Source: Terasakiella pusilla DSM 6293
GTDB taxonomy: Bacteria > Pseudomonadota > Alphaproteobacteria > Rhodospirillales > Terasakiellaceae
NCBI RefSeq assembly: GCF_000688235.1
Contig: NZ_JHYO01000014.1
Span: 55,636-119,635 of the forward strand
Reading direction: 5' to 3'
Length of the DNA stretch: 64,000 nt
Part shown: positions 17,221 to 27,007 of the stretch, in pieces
Layout of the letters: every line of letters begins with the position of its first letter
Position numbering within the stretch: position 1 is the stretch's first letter
Notes under the pieces: generated by a model
Databases searched by the model: none
What the model saw: the letters and a program-made list of their open reading frames with translations, nothing else
What the model was told of the DNA's origin: nothing
Program-made: the position numbers and the translations under genes

Positions 17221-18108
17221 ATGACTGATTTAAAGCGCGCGTTACAAGTAGAAGCCGACAAGGTTGAAGAGGTGCTGGATCATCTGCTTCAGGAACCAGA
17301 AGGGCCGGAAGCGCAGGTGGTCAAAGCCATGCGCTATAGTGCGTTGGGTGGCGGCAAACGGGTGCGCCCGTTTCTGGTGACGGCCTCTGCCCGTCTGTTT
17401 GGCGTGTCTGAAGACAGCGCGCTACGTGTCGCGGCTGCCCTTGAGATGGTGCATTGTTATTCCTTGGTGCATGACGACTTGCCCGCGATGGATGATGATG
17501 ATCTGCGCCGTGGTCGTGCGACCTGTCATATCGAATTTGATGAGGCAACGGCCATTTTGGCAGGCGACGCCTTACTGACCCGCGCCTTTGAAGTGCTGGC
17601 GGATGAAGCCACCCACCAAGACCCGAAAGTGCGCTGTGAATTGGTCAGCGAACTGGCCAAGGCGTCAGGCATGAACGGCATGGTCGGTGGTCAGATGATC
17701 GATTTGATGGCGGAAAGTCGTGAGCTTGATATCCCTGAAATCACCCGTTTGCAGCGTCTTAAAACGGGCGCCTTGATCGTCTTTGCCTGTAAAGCAGGCG
17801 CGATTTTGGGCAAGACGGGTGAACTAAAACGCCATGCGCTCCGTAATTATGGACATGACCTTGGTCTTGCGTTCCAGATTGCCGATGACCTGCTGGATGT
17901 GGAAGCGTCCGTTGAAGAAACGGGCAAGCAGGTCGGTAAGGATGCGGATCGGGGCAAAGCGACCTTTGTGTCCTTGTTGGGTGTTGATCGTGCGCGCGAG
18001 CAAGCCCATATCTTGTCTAATCAGGCGTGTGATCATCTGGATGTGTTTGATCAGGGCACAGAGCTATTGCGCGCGATGGCGCAATATGTTGTAAACCGCC
18101 GTAGCTAA
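17221..18108 (+). CDS. ispA: Farnesyl diphosphate synthase (geranyltranstransferase)
   Basis: A 295-residue trans-prenyltransferase. It has GGGKRVRP for pyrophosphate binding, the first aspartate-rich motif in LVHDDLPAMDDDDLRRG and the second in IADDLLDVE. It condenses IPP with DMAPP and GPP to make FPP for quinones, undecaprenyl phosphate and hopanoids. ATG 17221 follows AAAAGG by seven bases; a GTG two codons earlier is an alternative. It lies between xseB and dxs, so precursor supply and chain elongation are encoded together. Confidence 0.95.
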   Translation: MTDLKRALQVEADKVEEVLDHLLQEPEGPEAQVVKAMRYSALGGGKRVRPFLVTASARLFGVSEDSALRVAAALEMVHCYSLVHDDLPAMDDDDLRRGRATCHIEFDEATAILAGDALLTRAFEVLADEATHQDPKVRCELVSELAKASGMNGMVGGQMIDLMAESRELDIPEITRLQRLKTGALIVFACKAGAILGKTGELKRHALRNYGHDLGLAFQIADDLLDVEASVEETGKQVGKDADRGKATFVSLLGVDRAREQAHILSNQACDHLDVFDQGTELLRAMAQYVVNRRS

Positions 18109-18135
18109 TTCAAAAGAATTTTTAAGGAAACCGTC

Positions 18136-20049
18136 GTGTCTGACACTCCATTGCTTGATACCGTAAAATCTCCCGCTGATCTCAAGGGGATGGATATGGA
18201 CCAGTTGCACCAGCTCACAAAAGAGCTGCGCGACGATGTGGTGCGCAATGTGTCACGCACAGGCGGGCATTTGGGCGCAAGCCTTGGGGTGATGGAACTG
18301 ACAGTGGCCTTGCACCATGTGTTCAACACGCCCGATGATCGCATTATCTGGGATGTGGGCCACCAATGTTATCCCCATAAAATCCTGACAGGACGGCGCG
18401 GCGAGATGCCGACCTTGCGCCAACCGGATGGTCTGTCCGGTTTTACCAAACGCAAAGAAAGCCCGTATGACCCCTTTGGGGCGGGGCACAGTTCTACCTC
18501 CATTTCCGCGGGGTTGGGGATGGCGGTTGCACGCGACCTTAAAGGCGGCAAAAATCATGTGATCTCGGTGATCGGGGATGGCTCCATCACGGCAGGTATG
18601 GCCTATGAAGCCATGAACAATGCCGGTGCGCTCGACAGTCGCCTGATTGTGATCCTGAACGATAATGATATGTCCATTGCCCCGCCTGTGGGCGCCATGA
18701 GCTATTATTTGTCTGAACTGCTGACCAGCACGACCTTAAAATCCTTCCGTCACAGTGCGAAAGATCTGGTCAAGAAACTGCCAAGCTCGATCTTTCAGAC
18801 GGTCAAGGGTGCGGAAAGTGCCGCGCGCAAGATGGTCACGGGTGGATCAAATATTTTTGCAGACCTTGGTTTTTATTATGTCGGTCCGATTGACGGGCAT
18901 AATCTGGATCATGTGGTGTCCGTGCTGGCAAATCTGCGCGATGACAAAGACCCTGGCCCGGTTCTGTTGCACATTAAGACCAAAAAAGGCCACGGCTATG
19001 CGCCTGCGGAAAATGCAGCGGATAAATACCATGGTGTGTCCAAATTTGATGTGGTGACAGGCAAGCAGGTGAAAGCCAAATCAAATGCCCCAAGCTATAC
19101 GGGGGTGTTTGCCAAGGCCCTGATTAAAGAAGCGGAAACCGACGAGAAAATTGTCGGCATCACAGCGGCGATGCCATCAGGCACCGGACTTGATAAGTTT
19201 GCTGAACGCTTCCCCGATCGTTGCTTTGATGTGGGGATTGCGGAACAACATGCGGTCACCTTTGCCGCTGGTATGGCAACGGAAGGGATGAAGCCGTTTT
19301 GCGCCATTTATTCCACCTTCCTGCAACGTGGCTATGACCAATTGGTCCATGATGCGGTCTTGCAGCACCTGCCTGTGCGTTTTGCCATTGATCGTGCTGG
19401 CCTTGTGGGGGCGGATGGTCCGACCCATGCGGGGACGTTTGATATTGCGTACCTCTGTACCTTGCCGGATATCGTTGTCATGGCACCGAGTGACGAAGCT
19501 GAATTGATGCATATGGTGGCAACATCCACCACCATCGAAGACCGCACCAGTGCCTTTAGATATCCCCGTGGGGAAGGTGTCGGCGTTGAATTGCCGGAAA
19601 AAGGCCAAGTGCTGCAGATCGGCAAAGGCCGCATCGTGCGCGAAGGTGGCAAGGTTGCCATCCTGTCTTACGGGACGCGCCTGAAAGAAGCCTTGCTGGC
19701 TGCGGAAAAGCTGGAAGCGATGGGCTTGCCGACAACTGTTGCCGACGCCCGCTTTGCCAAACCGATTGATACAAAACTGACCCGCAACCTTGCGCAAAAT
19801 CATGAAGTTCTGATTACGGTGGAAGAAGGGTCCGTTGGCGGTTTTGGTAGTCAAGTTGCGCATTATCTGATGATGAGTGGTCTGTTGGATGGCGCCCTGA
19901 AACTGCGCTGCTTGACCATGGAAGATCGCTTTGTCGATCAAGGCAATGTGGAAGCGCAATATGAAGCAGCGGGCATCAATGCTTCTGGTATGGTGAAGAC
20001 CGTGTTGCAAACCTTGGGGCGTAAGGTTGAAGATGTCCAAGGTGCCTGA
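18136..20049 (+). CDS. dxs: 1-deoxy-D-xylulose-5-phosphate synthase
   Basis: A 637-residue thiamine-diphosphate enzyme that condenses pyruvate and glyceraldehyde-3-phosphate, the first step of the MEP isoprenoid pathway. The ThDP motif is [16 protein letters not shown]; the catalytic Glu region is [35 protein letters not shown] marks the N-terminus. The start is GTG 18136, preceded by AAGGAAA. It ends inside the tlyA start region (17-base overlap), which indicates translational coupling. The length is normal. Confidence 0.97.
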   Translation: MSDTPLLDTVKSPADLKGMDMDQLHQLTKELRDDVVRNVSRTGGHLGASLGVMELTVALHHVFNTPDDRIIWDVGHQCYPHKILTGRRGEMPTLRQPDGLSGFTKRKESPYDPFGAGHSSTSISAGLGMAVARDLKGGKNHVISVIGDGSITAGMAYEAMNNAGALDSRLIVILNDNDMSIAPPVGAMSYYLSELLTSTTLKSFRHSAKDLVKKLPSSIFQTVKGAESAARKMVTGGSNIFADLGFYYVGPIDGHNLDHVVSVLANLRDDKDPGPVLLHIKTKKGHGYAPAENAADKYHGVSKFDVVTGKQVKAKSNAPSYTGVFAKALIKEAETDEKIVGITAAMPSGTGLDKFAERFPDRCFDVGIAEQHAVTFAAGMATEGMKPFCAIYSTFLQRGYDQLVHDAVLQHLPVRFAIDRAGLVGADGPTHAGTFDIAYLCTLPDIVVMAPSDEAELMHMVATSTTIEDRTSAFRYPRGEGVGVELPEKGQVLQIGKGRIVREGGKVAILSYGTRLKEALLAAEKLEAMGLPTTVADARFAKPIDTKLTRNLAQNHEVLITVEEGSVGGFGSQVAHYLMMSGLLDGALKLRCLTMEDRFVDQGNVEAQYEAAGINASGMVKTVLQTLGRKVEDVQGA

Positions 20050-20800
20050 GAAAAAAGTTAAAGTCGCCAAGCTACGACTGGATCAGTTGTTGGTGGACCG
20101 TGGATTGGTGGAAAGCCGCACCCGCGCCCAAGCCATGATCATGGCGGGTAACGTTTATAGCGACACCAAGCGCATGGACAAAGCAGGCCAGAAAGTCGCG
20201 GAAGATATCCCGATTGAATTAAAAGGCCAAGATCACCCTTGGGTGTCACGCGGCGGGCTAAAGCTGGTCAAAGGGCTGGATGAATTTTCGGTCGATGTGA
20301 CAGGTTTTATCGGCATTGATGTAGGCTCCAGCACAGGCGGGTTCACCGACGTGTTGTTGACCCGTGGCGCAGAGAAAGTCTATAGCGTTGATGTAGGTCA
20401 TGGGCAGTTGGCGTGGAAGCTGCGCAGTGATGAGCGCGTGATCGTGATGGAACGCACAAATGCGCGCCACCTCACCGAAGAAGATATCCCCGATGCGATT
20501 GATATCGTCGTGTGCGACGCAAGCTTTATCGGCTTGCAAACAGTTTTGCCTGCCGCGATGGACCGGGTGAAAGCGGGGGGCTATCTGATGGCCCTGATTA
20601 AACCGCAGTTTGAGGTCGGCAAAGGCCGTGTCGGTAAAGGCGGCGTGGTGCGCGAACCTGAACTGCACCAAGAAGTCTGCGACAAGATTGAAGGCTGGTT
20701 GACCGATTTACCGGATTGGACGGTCAAAGGCATTACCGAAAGCCCGATCAAAGGGCCGGAAGGAAATATCGAATTTTTGATCTGCGCGCAGAAGTCTTAG
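20033..20800 (+). CDS. tlyA: TlyA-family rRNA 2'-O-methyltransferase
   Basis: A 255-residue protein with an N-terminal S4 RNA-binding domain ([19 protein letters not shown]...MIMAGNVY) and a FtsJ/RrmJ-type methyltransferase domain with motif I in [17 protein letters not shown]. The TlyA family methylates ribosomal RNA 2'-hydroxyls (capreomycin-sensitivity type); some members are annotated as hemolysin. ATG 20033 lies inside the end of dxs. Its stop overlaps the convergent LysR gene by four bases. The position after dxs is widely conserved. Confidence 0.93.
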   Translation: MSKVPEKKVKVAKLRLDQLLVDRGLVESRTRAQAMIMAGNVYSDTKRMDKAGQKVAEDIPIELKGQDHPWVSRGGLKLVKGLDEFSVDVTGFIGIDVGSSTGGFTDVLLTRGAEKVYSVDVGHGQLAWKLRSDERVIVMERTNARHLTEEDIPDAIDIVVCDASFIGLQTVLPAAMDRVKAGGYLMALIKPQFEVGKGRVGKGGVVREPELHQEVCDKIEGWLTDLPDWTVKGITESPIKGPEGNIEFLICAQKS

Positions 20801-21669
20801 GAAAAAGCTTCTTCTAGCAAGAGGGACGTGAGCTTGCGTCGCACATTATTTTGCGGCCAGATGGCATAGACCTCCATGTCAGATACTTTCCAGCTTGGCA
20901 GGACTTCAATCAAATTGCCGTGCTTTAAATCTTTTGTGACCAGACAGATCGGTGGTGTTGCCAGTCCCAGCCCGTTGCGTGACAGGGTGGTCATGGCTTC
21001 CACGTTATCAACCTCGATATTTGCATCAAAGCTAATGATATGTTCCTGCCCATCGGGATCAAAAAGCTTACGATAGGGCGGCATCATCTTCATTTTGATC
21101 CAGTCCCAGCTCGTCAGGTCGCTGCCATTGTGCGGGGTCGGGTGGCGTGCGGCATAGTCAGGGGTGCAGACCAGTACGCGATCCAATGTCGCGATCTTTT
21201 TCGTCATCAGGGAACTGTCTTTCATATCCCCGACACGGATGGCTAGGTCGGTTTGTTGTTCAATCAGGTCTATGCGCTTGTCACTGAACGAGATATCCAT
21301 CTTGATCTTGGGGTAGGTTTTCATGAAATGGCACAGGCGGGTCATGATGTGGCTTTTGATTAGGCCGGATGGCATATTGATGCGCAGCATCCCTGTTGGT
21401 TCCGCGGATTGTTGGCTCAACAGTAGCAAGGCTTCTTCTGCCGCATGGACCATATGTTCACTTTTGAGATGAAAATCACGTCCTTCCGGCGTCAGAGTCA
21501 GTTTGCGCGTGGAGCGATAGAGCAGGGTGACGCCATATTTGGTTTCCAACTGCGAGATATGCTGACTGACAATTGAAGGCGAGACATTAAAGTGGGTCGC
21601 ACATTCCTTAAAACTGCCGAACTCAACGGTTTTGGCAAAAAAGGCGAGAGCACGCAGGTCATCAAGCAT
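20797..21669 (-). CDS. LysR-family transcriptional regulator
   Basis: A 290-residue LysR regulator with the N-terminal helix-turn-helix (FGSFKECATHFNVSPSIVSQHISQLETKYG) and the effector-binding domain from about residue 90. It is divergent from the LysE-type exporter at 21767 with a 97-base spacer, the classic LysR/exporter arrangement. It probably controls that gene in response to a small ligand. An AATAAA-N5-TTTATT dyad lies in the spacer. Confidence 0.93.
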   Translation of the reverse strand: MLDDLRALAFFAKTVEFGSFKECATHFNVSPSIVSQHISQLETKYGVTLLYRSTRKLTLTPEGRDFHLKSEHMVHAAEEALLLLSQQSAEPTGMLRINMPSGLIKSHIMTRLCHFMKTYPKIKMDISFSDKRIDLIEQQTDLAIRVGDMKDSSLMTKKIATLDRVLVCTPDYAARHPTPHNGSDLTSWDWIKMKMMPPYRKLFDPDGQEHIISFDANIEVDNVEAMTTLSRNGLGLATPPICLVTKDLKHGNLIEVLPSWKVSDMEVYAIWPQNNVRRKLTSLLLEEAFS

Positions 21670-21687
21670 TAGTCTATTTTTCCAAAC

Positions 21688-21704
21688 AATAAATTCACTT
21701 TATT
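21688..21704. promoter_or_regulatory. AATAAA-TTCAC-TTTATT dyad in the LysR/lysE intergenic region
   Basis: A perfect 6-bp inverted repeat with a 5-bp spacer, about 20 bases from the LysR start and 60 bases before lysE. Its position and dyad form fit a LysR autoregulatory site. Confidence 0.4.
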
Positions 21705-21766
21705 CAGGATAATACAATAATTGAAAATGCGGTAGCGTCTTTTAACTGTCGTTAAAAGGAGGACCG

Positions 21767-22351
21767 ATGACACATCTTTTCGCCATGGCAACCTTCGCCT
21801 TTGTTTTATCTGCCACACCGGGACCGGTGAATGTGCTTGCGTTGGCAAGTGGTCTGAATCATGGGCTGTTTCGCTCGCTCCCCTTTGTGTTTGGGGCGAC
21901 GGCTGGATTTACGGCCTTACTTTATATGATCGGCCTTTTGGGGGCGGAGCTGGTGGAGGGGGTCCCTGTTTTAATGCAGGTCATGAAAGTGTTGGGGACA
22001 GCCTATATCCTGTACATGGGCGTGAAGCTGTTTCGCGCAAAAACAGAACTGACACAGTGTGAAGCCATTACGCCACGGTTTTACCAAGGGGTGATCCTGC
22101 AATGGATGAACCCGAAAGCGTGGATTGCATGCCTGTCTGGTATTGCCGCGTTTGTCAGTGGGGCGGATGGTCATATGTTGATCGTTTTTTGTACGGTCTA
22201 TTTTGCAGTTTGCTTTGTGGGGATTGCTTTATGGGCGGGTCTGGGACGATGGGGGCAAAGGGTGATCAAGCAGGCAAGTCACTTGGACTTATTGAATAAA
22301 ATCATGGGGCTTACCCTGATAGGGTTGGCGGGCTACTTACTGTTTATTTGA
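21767..22351 (+). CDS. LysE-family amino-acid/metabolite exporter
   Basis: A 194-residue inner-membrane protein of the LysE/RhtB translocator family, of typical length with about six hydrophobic segments. The N-terminal signature SATPGPVNVLALASGLNHG is clear, and LQWMNPKAWIACLSG marks the family's middle motif. It probably exports an amino acid or analogue. A strong ribosome site (AAAGGAGG) precedes ATG 21767. It is divergent from a LysR regulator. Confidence 0.93.
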   Translation: MTHLFAMATFAFVLSATPGPVNVLALASGLNHGLFRSLPFVFGATAGFTALLYMIGLLGAELVEGVPVLMQVMKVLGTAYILYMGVKLFRAKTELTQCEAITPRFYQGVILQWMNPKAWIACLSGIAAFVSGADGHMLIVFCTVYFAVCFVGIALWAGLGRWGQRVIKQASHLDLLNKIMGLTLIGLAGYLLFI

Positions 22352-22476
22352 GGGAGGTGGCACTAACCTAAAGTTTATGTATTAATTTCTTTTGGGGTAA
22401 TTTGGTTGATTCTGGGTGGCTTTTTCCTATCTTGAACCATATGGTCTATTTTCTAGTGATCTGATGAGTGACGAGC

Positions 22477-23490
22477 ATGGTTTTGCCAAATGTCCTAAAA
22501 TATTTTCCTGTCCGTTTAGGGGCGTGGATGATGATTGCCAATTTTTGTGTAATCGGGGCATCGTTTGGCGACGTGAAAATAGCTGTGATTGGCAAAACCA
22601 AAAATGACAGTTTTTATGAACAGGCTTTTCAAGGTTGTCAGGCGTTAGCAAAGAAAAAGTCGGATGTAACCTGTCTCTATGATGGTCCGACAGATTATCA
22701 GGACGTCCGCTCGCAGGTAAACGTCGTCCAACAGATGCTGGAAACGGATGTGGACGCGCTGCTTATTTCCACAACCGAGTCAAAGGCGTTGGTGGAACGC
22801 GCGCTAAAACTTGCTCAGTACCGCGGGATCCCTGTTGTCACATTTGATTCTGATCTTGAAGAAGAAGACCAGAGCTATCGTTTGGCTTATGTGGGGACCA
22901 ATAATTTTGATTTTGGTGTGGCGCTTGGGCGCTATGCCCAGCGTTTCAAGACCGACGGGATCAATAATATTTGCATCCAATCCGGCAGCGAACGTACCCC
23001 TAATCTGAATGAACGTATAAAAGGCGTCCGGTTTGCTTTGTCGGGCAATCGGTCTAACAAGAAATTGGAGGGGGAGAATGGATGGCGCGAGCATCATCGC
23101 TGCCCGTTCTATACGTTGGGCAAGCGCGACAGGGCGTTGTCCCAATTGGAGTTTATATTGGCGCAGCCGGAGCGTTCGGTTTTTTTGGCGGTGGCTGGGT
23201 TTGCGCAATTTTCGCCAGATTATATCGAAACGATTATACCTTACCAAAACCGGATTGAAGCCAACAACGTGGTGATCATCTCTGCCGATGCGGAGGAGAT
23301 ACAGTTGAAGGCCTTGGAACTAAAATTATCCACGGTCAATATCGGGCAGCGACCCTTTGAAATGGGCCGCGTTGGGGCCAGTCTTCTATATGATTATCTG
23401 GTGCACAATAAAAAGCCGGACAAGGAGATTAACTTTCTCGGATTCTATTATTGTCATGAAGATCGTGGCGTCCAGTGTAGCTTTGATTAA
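22477..23490 (+). CDS. Periplasmic sugar-binding-like protein (Peripla_BP_4 / RbsB type)
   Basis: A 337-residue type I periplasmic binding protein with a hydrophobic N-terminus that could be a signal peptide (WMMIANFCVIGASFGD). The fold is recognisable from KIAVIGKTKNDSFYEQAFQGC, DVDALLISTTESKALVERAL and GIPVVTFDSDL. No ABC transporter genes adjoin it, so it may feed a two-component or TorT-like sensing system or a distant transporter. The start is uncertain: GTG 22468 or ATG 22477, both with weak ribosome sites. It is convergent with the GATE-domain gene, overlapping by four bases. Confidence 0.78.
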   Translation: MVLPNVLKYFPVRLGAWMMIANFCVIGASFGDVKIAVIGKTKNDSFYEQAFQGCQALAKKKSDVTCLYDGPTDYQDVRSQVNVVQQMLETDVDALLISTTESKALVERALKLAQYRGIPVVTFDSDLEEEDQSYRLAYVGTNNFDFGVALGRYAQRFKTDGINNICIQSGSERTPNLNERIKGVRFALSGNRSNKKLEGENGWREHHRCPFYTLGKRDRALSQLEFILAQPERSVFLAVAGFAQFSPDYIETIIPYQNRIEANNVVIISADAEEIQLKALELKLSTVNIGQRPFEMGRVGASLLYDYLVHNKKPDKEINFLGFYYCHEDRGVQCSFD

Positions 23491-24425
23491 AACAGATACC
23501 CGTGGGCGAGGGTGCGCAACAGGATCGCAACCCCGGCCCCTAGTAGCGCAGGTTTTAACACCCCGGCCACACGCGGCCCGGCAGAGATGAGAACGGCAAC
23601 CCCGGCAACATCATAGGGGTGAATCCAGAAGCCTGCCAGACGGTTAAACTCTGTTACGCTCAGGAGGCCTTGATCCAAAAAGTCTTTGGTCACCCCCATC
23701 ATGGCGGTCCCGCCAGCGATATATTTGGTGATTGTCCCCATAATGACACTGCTCGGTAGATCAAGGGAGGCCAAAAGCGGGGTAAAGAGGTGTTCCAGCA
23801 GTCCCATCAGACCGATTGCACGCATAAGGGCGACAAAGACCAAGGCAAGCACGAGCATGGGGATCGCGCCAACGGCAATCTTTAGCGCTTCTGCCCCGGC
23901 TTTATTGATGACATCCAGCACGCCTTTGGGGCCATCCGCGTCTTTATGTTTAACAACCATGGGATTGTCGTCATCGCGCTCAGGCAGGTTGCGTGCAAAG
24001 ATATGATAGGTCAGGCCCGCGCCGATTAGGCCGCAGAGGGTGGAAACGGCCATGACAACAGGGGCGTTTAGGCCCAGGGCCGCCATCGGAAAGACCACAT
24101 TGGCCTGTGCCATGCCTAAGACCATCGCGAGGGTTGCGGCAATATGACGACGCGGCGAGCCGCCTTTGTCCATCATGGCTAGAGTTGCCATGGGGGCGGC
24201 GAAGCTGACAAACAGGATTTGGATCATGGCGAAAACGCCAAGGCCGGGGAGGCCAAACGGGCGCAACAAAGGGCCAACGATGGCGACCAGTTTATCCAAT
24301 ATACCTTTGGCTTCTAACAGGCGCATGACGCTTAACATCACGACCATGACCGGCAGTAGGACAAATAGGGCCAGTTCCACACCGGCGCGTCCGGCATGTA
24401 AGACAATATTGGCTAATTCGCTCAT
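23487..24425 (-). CDS. Nucleoside-recognition (GATE) domain membrane protein
   Basis: A 312-residue polytopic membrane protein, with about eight hydrophobic segments, that fits the nucleoside-recognition/GATE family (YjiH- and spore-maturation-like permeases). The opening LHAGRAGVELALFVLLPVMVVMLSV, the middle EALKIAVGAIPMLVLALVFV and GTITKYIAGGTAMMG are typical. The transported molecule is unknown. I chose ATG 24425 because GAGGAA lies nine bases upstream; the frame is open to 24479. The mRNA leader carries a terminator-like stem and tandem palindromes, so its expression is probably regulated at the leader. Confidence 0.78.
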   Translation of the reverse strand: MSELANIVLHAGRAGVELALFVLLPVMVVMLSVMRLLEAKGILDKLVAIVGPLLRPFGLPGLGVFAMIQILFVSFAAPMATLAMMDKGGSPRRHIAATLAMVLGMAQANVVFPMAALGLNAPVVMAVSTLCGLIGAGLTYHIFARNLPERDDDNPMVVKHKDADGPKGVLDVINKAGAEALKIAVGAIPMLVLALVFVALMRAIGLMGLLEHLFTPLLASLDLPSSVIMGTITKYIAGGTAMMGVTKDFLDQGLLSVTEFNRLAGFWIHPYDVAGVAVLISAGPRVAGVLKPALLGAGVAILLRTLAHGYLF

Positions 24426-24485
24426 GAAGTTGGGTTCCTCGTTTTTCTTGGCGCGCATTTGTATCAGAAAAAATGGCAAAGAAAA

Positions 24486-24535
24486 ACCGTCCCGAGCGTG
24501 GGGGTAGGAACAGGGGGGAAGTCGCTCGGGACGGT
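24486..24535 (-). terminator. Terminator-like hairpin in the leader of the GATE-domain gene
   Basis: ACCGTCCCGAGCG at 24486-24498 pairs perfectly with CGCTCGGGACGGT at 24523-24535 over a 24-base loop. Read on the minus strand the stem is followed by TTTTCTTTG. It sits about 60 bases before the start codon of the GATE-domain gene and downstream of its likely promoter. It looks like an intrinsic terminator used as an attenuator, or the end of an upstream transcript. Confidence 0.55.
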
Positions 24536-24554
24536 AGGAAACGTGGCTGTCTCA

Positions 24555-24572
24555 ATTCGAATAAATTCGAAT
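24555..24572. promoter_or_regulatory. Tandem ATTCGAAT palindromes
   Basis: Two copies of the 8-bp palindrome ATTCGAAT lie at 24555-24562 and 24565-24572, exactly ten bases (one helical turn) apart. They are between the AhpD-like gene and the GATE-domain gene, just upstream of the leader hairpin. A dimer-of-dimers repressor site is likely; the regulator is unknown. Confidence 0.45.
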
Positions 24573-24644
24573 ATCATCAACTTGGTAATAGGAACTTTAG
24601 TATTAATCTTTTCTACTGTCAATACTAATTAAAATAATTCCAAA

Positions 24645-24665
24645 GAATAAATTCAGACTTTATTC
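24645..24665. promoter_or_regulatory. GAATAAA-N7-TTTATTC dyad
   Basis: A perfect 7-bp inverted repeat with a 7-bp spacer in the same intergenic region, 33 bases beyond the stop of the AhpD-like gene. It shares its arms with the dyads at 9220-9235 and 21688-21704. Confidence 0.35.
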
Positions 24666-24697
24666 GCAAGGATGAGACATCGCACCTGCGCCTTTGG

Positions 24698-25270
24698 TTA
24701 ACGCGACATTGCATGGTATTCCGGGTTGGGCATCATATCCAGACCATGGGCCATGCGGTTGGTGTAGTTAAAGAAAGCCGTCGTATCTGAAATATCGCAA
24801 ATCGCATCGTTCGTCCAACCGGCATCTCTTAAATTCTGGCGATCAGCGTCGCCGATATCATGGGGTGTTTCGGTCAGCTTCCAGGCAAAATCCAACATGG
24901 CACGTTGTTTGGCAGAAAGGTCGGCAACGCGGTAGTTCATGACTATCATTTCGCCCAGCTGGGGGTCGCCGGACAGTTCGCGCACGGCTTGACCGTGGGC
25001 GACAAGGCAGTAATAGCACCGGTTGCAAGACGAGACAGCAACCGCAATCATTTCGCGTTCCAGTTTGGTGAGGGCGCTATCCGCCAACATAAGCTGGTTA
25101 TAAAATTTGTTGAAAGTGCGGAATTTATCCGCATTGAAGGTATAGGCCCGAAGGACGTTCGGCACCATGCCCAGCTTTTCCTGACATTTGTCAAAATAGC
25201 TCTGGATGTCGTCATCCAGTTTGGTTTGATCGGGCAGGTCGACTTTTACGATATGGTCTGGTTGTGGCAT
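24698..25270 (-). CDS. AhpD-like peroxidase-related carboxymuconolactone decarboxylase family protein
   Basis: A 190-residue all-helical protein of the uncharacterised peroxidase-related branch of the CMD/AhpD family. The redox motif is SSCNRCYYCLVAHGQAV, with the CxxC-type cysteine pair and the downstream His used by AhpD for peroxide or alkyl hydroperoxide reduction. It has no signal peptide. It is likely cytoplasmic and involved in peroxide defence, but the family has members with other roles. It stands alone, with intergenic space on both sides. AGGGAGG lies before the start. Confidence 0.87.
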   Translation of the reverse strand: MPQPDHIVKVDLPDQTKLDDDIQSYFDKCQEKLGMVPNVLRAYTFNADKFRTFNKFYNQLMLADSALTKLEREMIAVAVSSCNRCYYCLVAHGQAVRELSGDPQLGEMIVMNYRVADLSAKQRAMLDFAWKLTETPHDIGDADRQNLRDAGWTNDAICDISDTTAFFNYTNRMAHGLDMMPNPEYHAMSR

Positions 25271-25366
25271 GAGAGCCTCCCTATTTCTAAAATTGTTTTG
25301 TTGGCTAACAAATGTATCAATTTCCAGAAATAGGGAAAGCTTGAGATTGTAAAGTTTTGTAACGGT

Positions 25367-25792
25367 TTATGGGAAGAGTTGGTTCACCAGTGGGCGGACT
25401 TTGGACTCGGTACGGCCCCATTTTGCAAGGCTCATTATGCCAGCTTCATATTCTGCGTGTCCAATTTGGGATTGGTTGTCAAAAACGGTAAGGGTGTTTT
25501 GACGTAAATACATTGCGCCGTCCCAGCTCCATTTCGCAAAGTAGCTCAGGTGATAACGGCAATTGTCCGGACGTTCATTCAGATAAGTGCTGGTGGTGAT
25601 GTTCTTTGCTTCGATCAAGCGGCGCAACATGGGCTCATATTCTGCCATGTGTGTGTTCGGGTCTTGTTTGATACACAGATGAGTAATCGCGTTGTCCTGC
25701 ACGCCACGGACATTCTGTTTGATAGAACAGGCGCTGAGACCCAGAGCGGAAAATAAAAGGCCGATCGTCAGAAGTTTTTTATTTTTAAACAT
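25367..25792 (-). CDS. Putative lipoprotein of unknown function
   Basis: A 141-residue protein starting at ATG 25792 (GAGGAT seven bases upstream; the frame is open to 25822). The N-terminus MFKNKKLLTIGLLFSALGLSAC ends in an LSAC lipobox, so it should be a lipoprotein anchored at the Cys. The rest contains several conserved-looking aromatic positions (YHLSYFAKWSWDGAMYLRQ) and a further Cys. I recognise no domain with certainty; it resembles Sbal_3080-like lipoproteins only weakly. It is encoded alone on the minus strand. Confidence 0.75.
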   Translation of the reverse strand: MFKNKKLLTIGLLFSALGLSACSIKQNVRGVQDNAITHLCIKQDPNTHMAEYEPMLRRLIEAKNITTSTYLNERPDNCRYHLSYFAKWSWDGAMYLRQNTLTVFDNQSQIGHAEYEAGIMSLAKWGRTESKVRPLVNQLFP

Positions 25793-25914
25793 GTAGGAAT
25801 CCTCATTTACTTTTGGGCGCATAATAATACTTTATGTCCTTAGAAGTAAATGGCTCACAGGTTGTTTTTCCCGACGAAAAAAATCTTTACCGGTGAGCCG
25901 ACAGTGAGGAGGGG

Positions 25915-26988
25915 TTAGCCTTGTTGGGCGCGATGCAACATTTTGTGGTCGGCAAGGACGCAGGCCATCATGGCTTCGGCAACGGGGACGCCGCGAATGC
26001 CGACGCAAGGGTCGTGGCGACCTTTGGTGATCAGGTTACATTCGTTGCCGTGGGTGTCGATGGTTTTGCGTTCCACCAGAATGGAGCTTGTCGGTTTAAT
26101 CGCCACGCGCACGACAATATCCTGCCCGCTGGAAATTCCGCCAAGGATACCACCTGCATGATTGGATAGAAAGACAGGTTTGCCATTTTCGCCCATGCGG
26201 ATTTCATCAGCATTTTCCACACCGCTGAGGGATGCTGCTTCAAAGCCGTCGCCGATTTCAACACCTTTGACAGCATTGATAGACATCATGGCTTTGGCAA
26301 GGTCGGCATCCAGTTTATCATAAACTGGTTGGCCCCAGCCCACAGGCACGCCCTTGGCGACAATTTCCAAGATAGCGCCAATGGAGGACCCGTCTTTACG
26401 GATGCCGTCAAGGTACGTTTCCCATTCTTTTGCTGCCACCGGGTCGGGGCAGAAGAAGGGGTTGTTGTCAATTTCTGCCCAGTCAAAGCGGCTGCGGTCG
26501 ATTTTGTGAGGGCCCATCTGCACGAGATAGCCCTTAACCTCGATCTCATCGCCCAGCACTTTGCGCGCAATGCCGCCAGCGGCAACACGCATTGCCGTTT
26601 CACGGGCACTGGAACGACCGCCGCCACGATAGTCGCGGATGCCGTATTTTTCCCAATAGGTGTAGTCGGCGTGACCAGGACGGAACTTGTCCTTGATATC
26701 GCCGTAGTCTTTGGAGCGTTGGTCTGTATTGATAATTTCCAGACCAATCGGTGTGCCTGTGGTTTTTCCTTCAAACACACCGGAGAGGATGCGCACTTCG
26801 TCCGGTTCTTTACGCTGTGTGGTAAAGCGGCTTGTTCCGGGTTTACGTTTTTCAAGCCAGAACTGGATGTCTTCTTCACAGAGGTCAATTTTAGACGGCA
26901 CACCATCGACAATACAGCCGATGGCAGGCCCATGACTTTCACCAAATGTGGTGAAGCTGAAAACGTGACCGAAACGGTTACCGGACAT
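25915..26988 (-). CDS. aroC: Chorismate synthase
   Basis: A 357-residue FMN-dependent enzyme that converts EPSP to chorismate, the last shared step of aromatic amino-acid synthesis. Family signatures are [12 protein letters not shown], the segment [14 protein letters not shown] with [17 protein letters not shown], and [18 protein letters not shown] start at [10 protein letters not shown] (ATG 26988), the usual N-terminus; the frame continues upstream to 27036. It lies 19 bases after fabI on the same strand, a likely operon. Confidence 0.97.
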   Translation of the reverse strand: MSGNRFGHVFSFTTFGESHGPAIGCIVDGVPSKIDLCEEDIQFWLEKRKPGTSRFTTQRKEPDEVRILSGVFEGKTTGTPIGLEIINTDQRSKDYGDIKDKFRPGHADYTYWEKYGIRDYRGGGRSSARETAMRVAAGGIARKVLGDEIEVKGYLVQMGPHKIDRSRFDWAEIDNNPFFCPDPVAAKEWETYLDGIRKDGSSIGAILEIVAKGVPVGWGQPVYDKLDADLAKAMMSINAVKGVEIGDGFEAASLSGVENADEIRMGENGKPVFLSNHAGGILGGISSGQDIVVRVAIKPTSSILVERKTIDTHGNECNLITKGRHDPCVGIRGVPVAEAMMACVLADHKMLHRAQQG

Positions 26989-27007
26989 TTTTAAACCTTG
27001 TCGTCTT

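Noticed and set aside
19177..20070. Minus-strand open frame of 297 codons
   Set aside because: It is antisense to dxs, which is a firmly identified gene in this region.
25805..25851. ATTTACTT / AAGTAAAT inverted repeat upstream of the lipoprotein gene
   Set aside because: The 31-base loop and AT-only arms make chance pairing likely.
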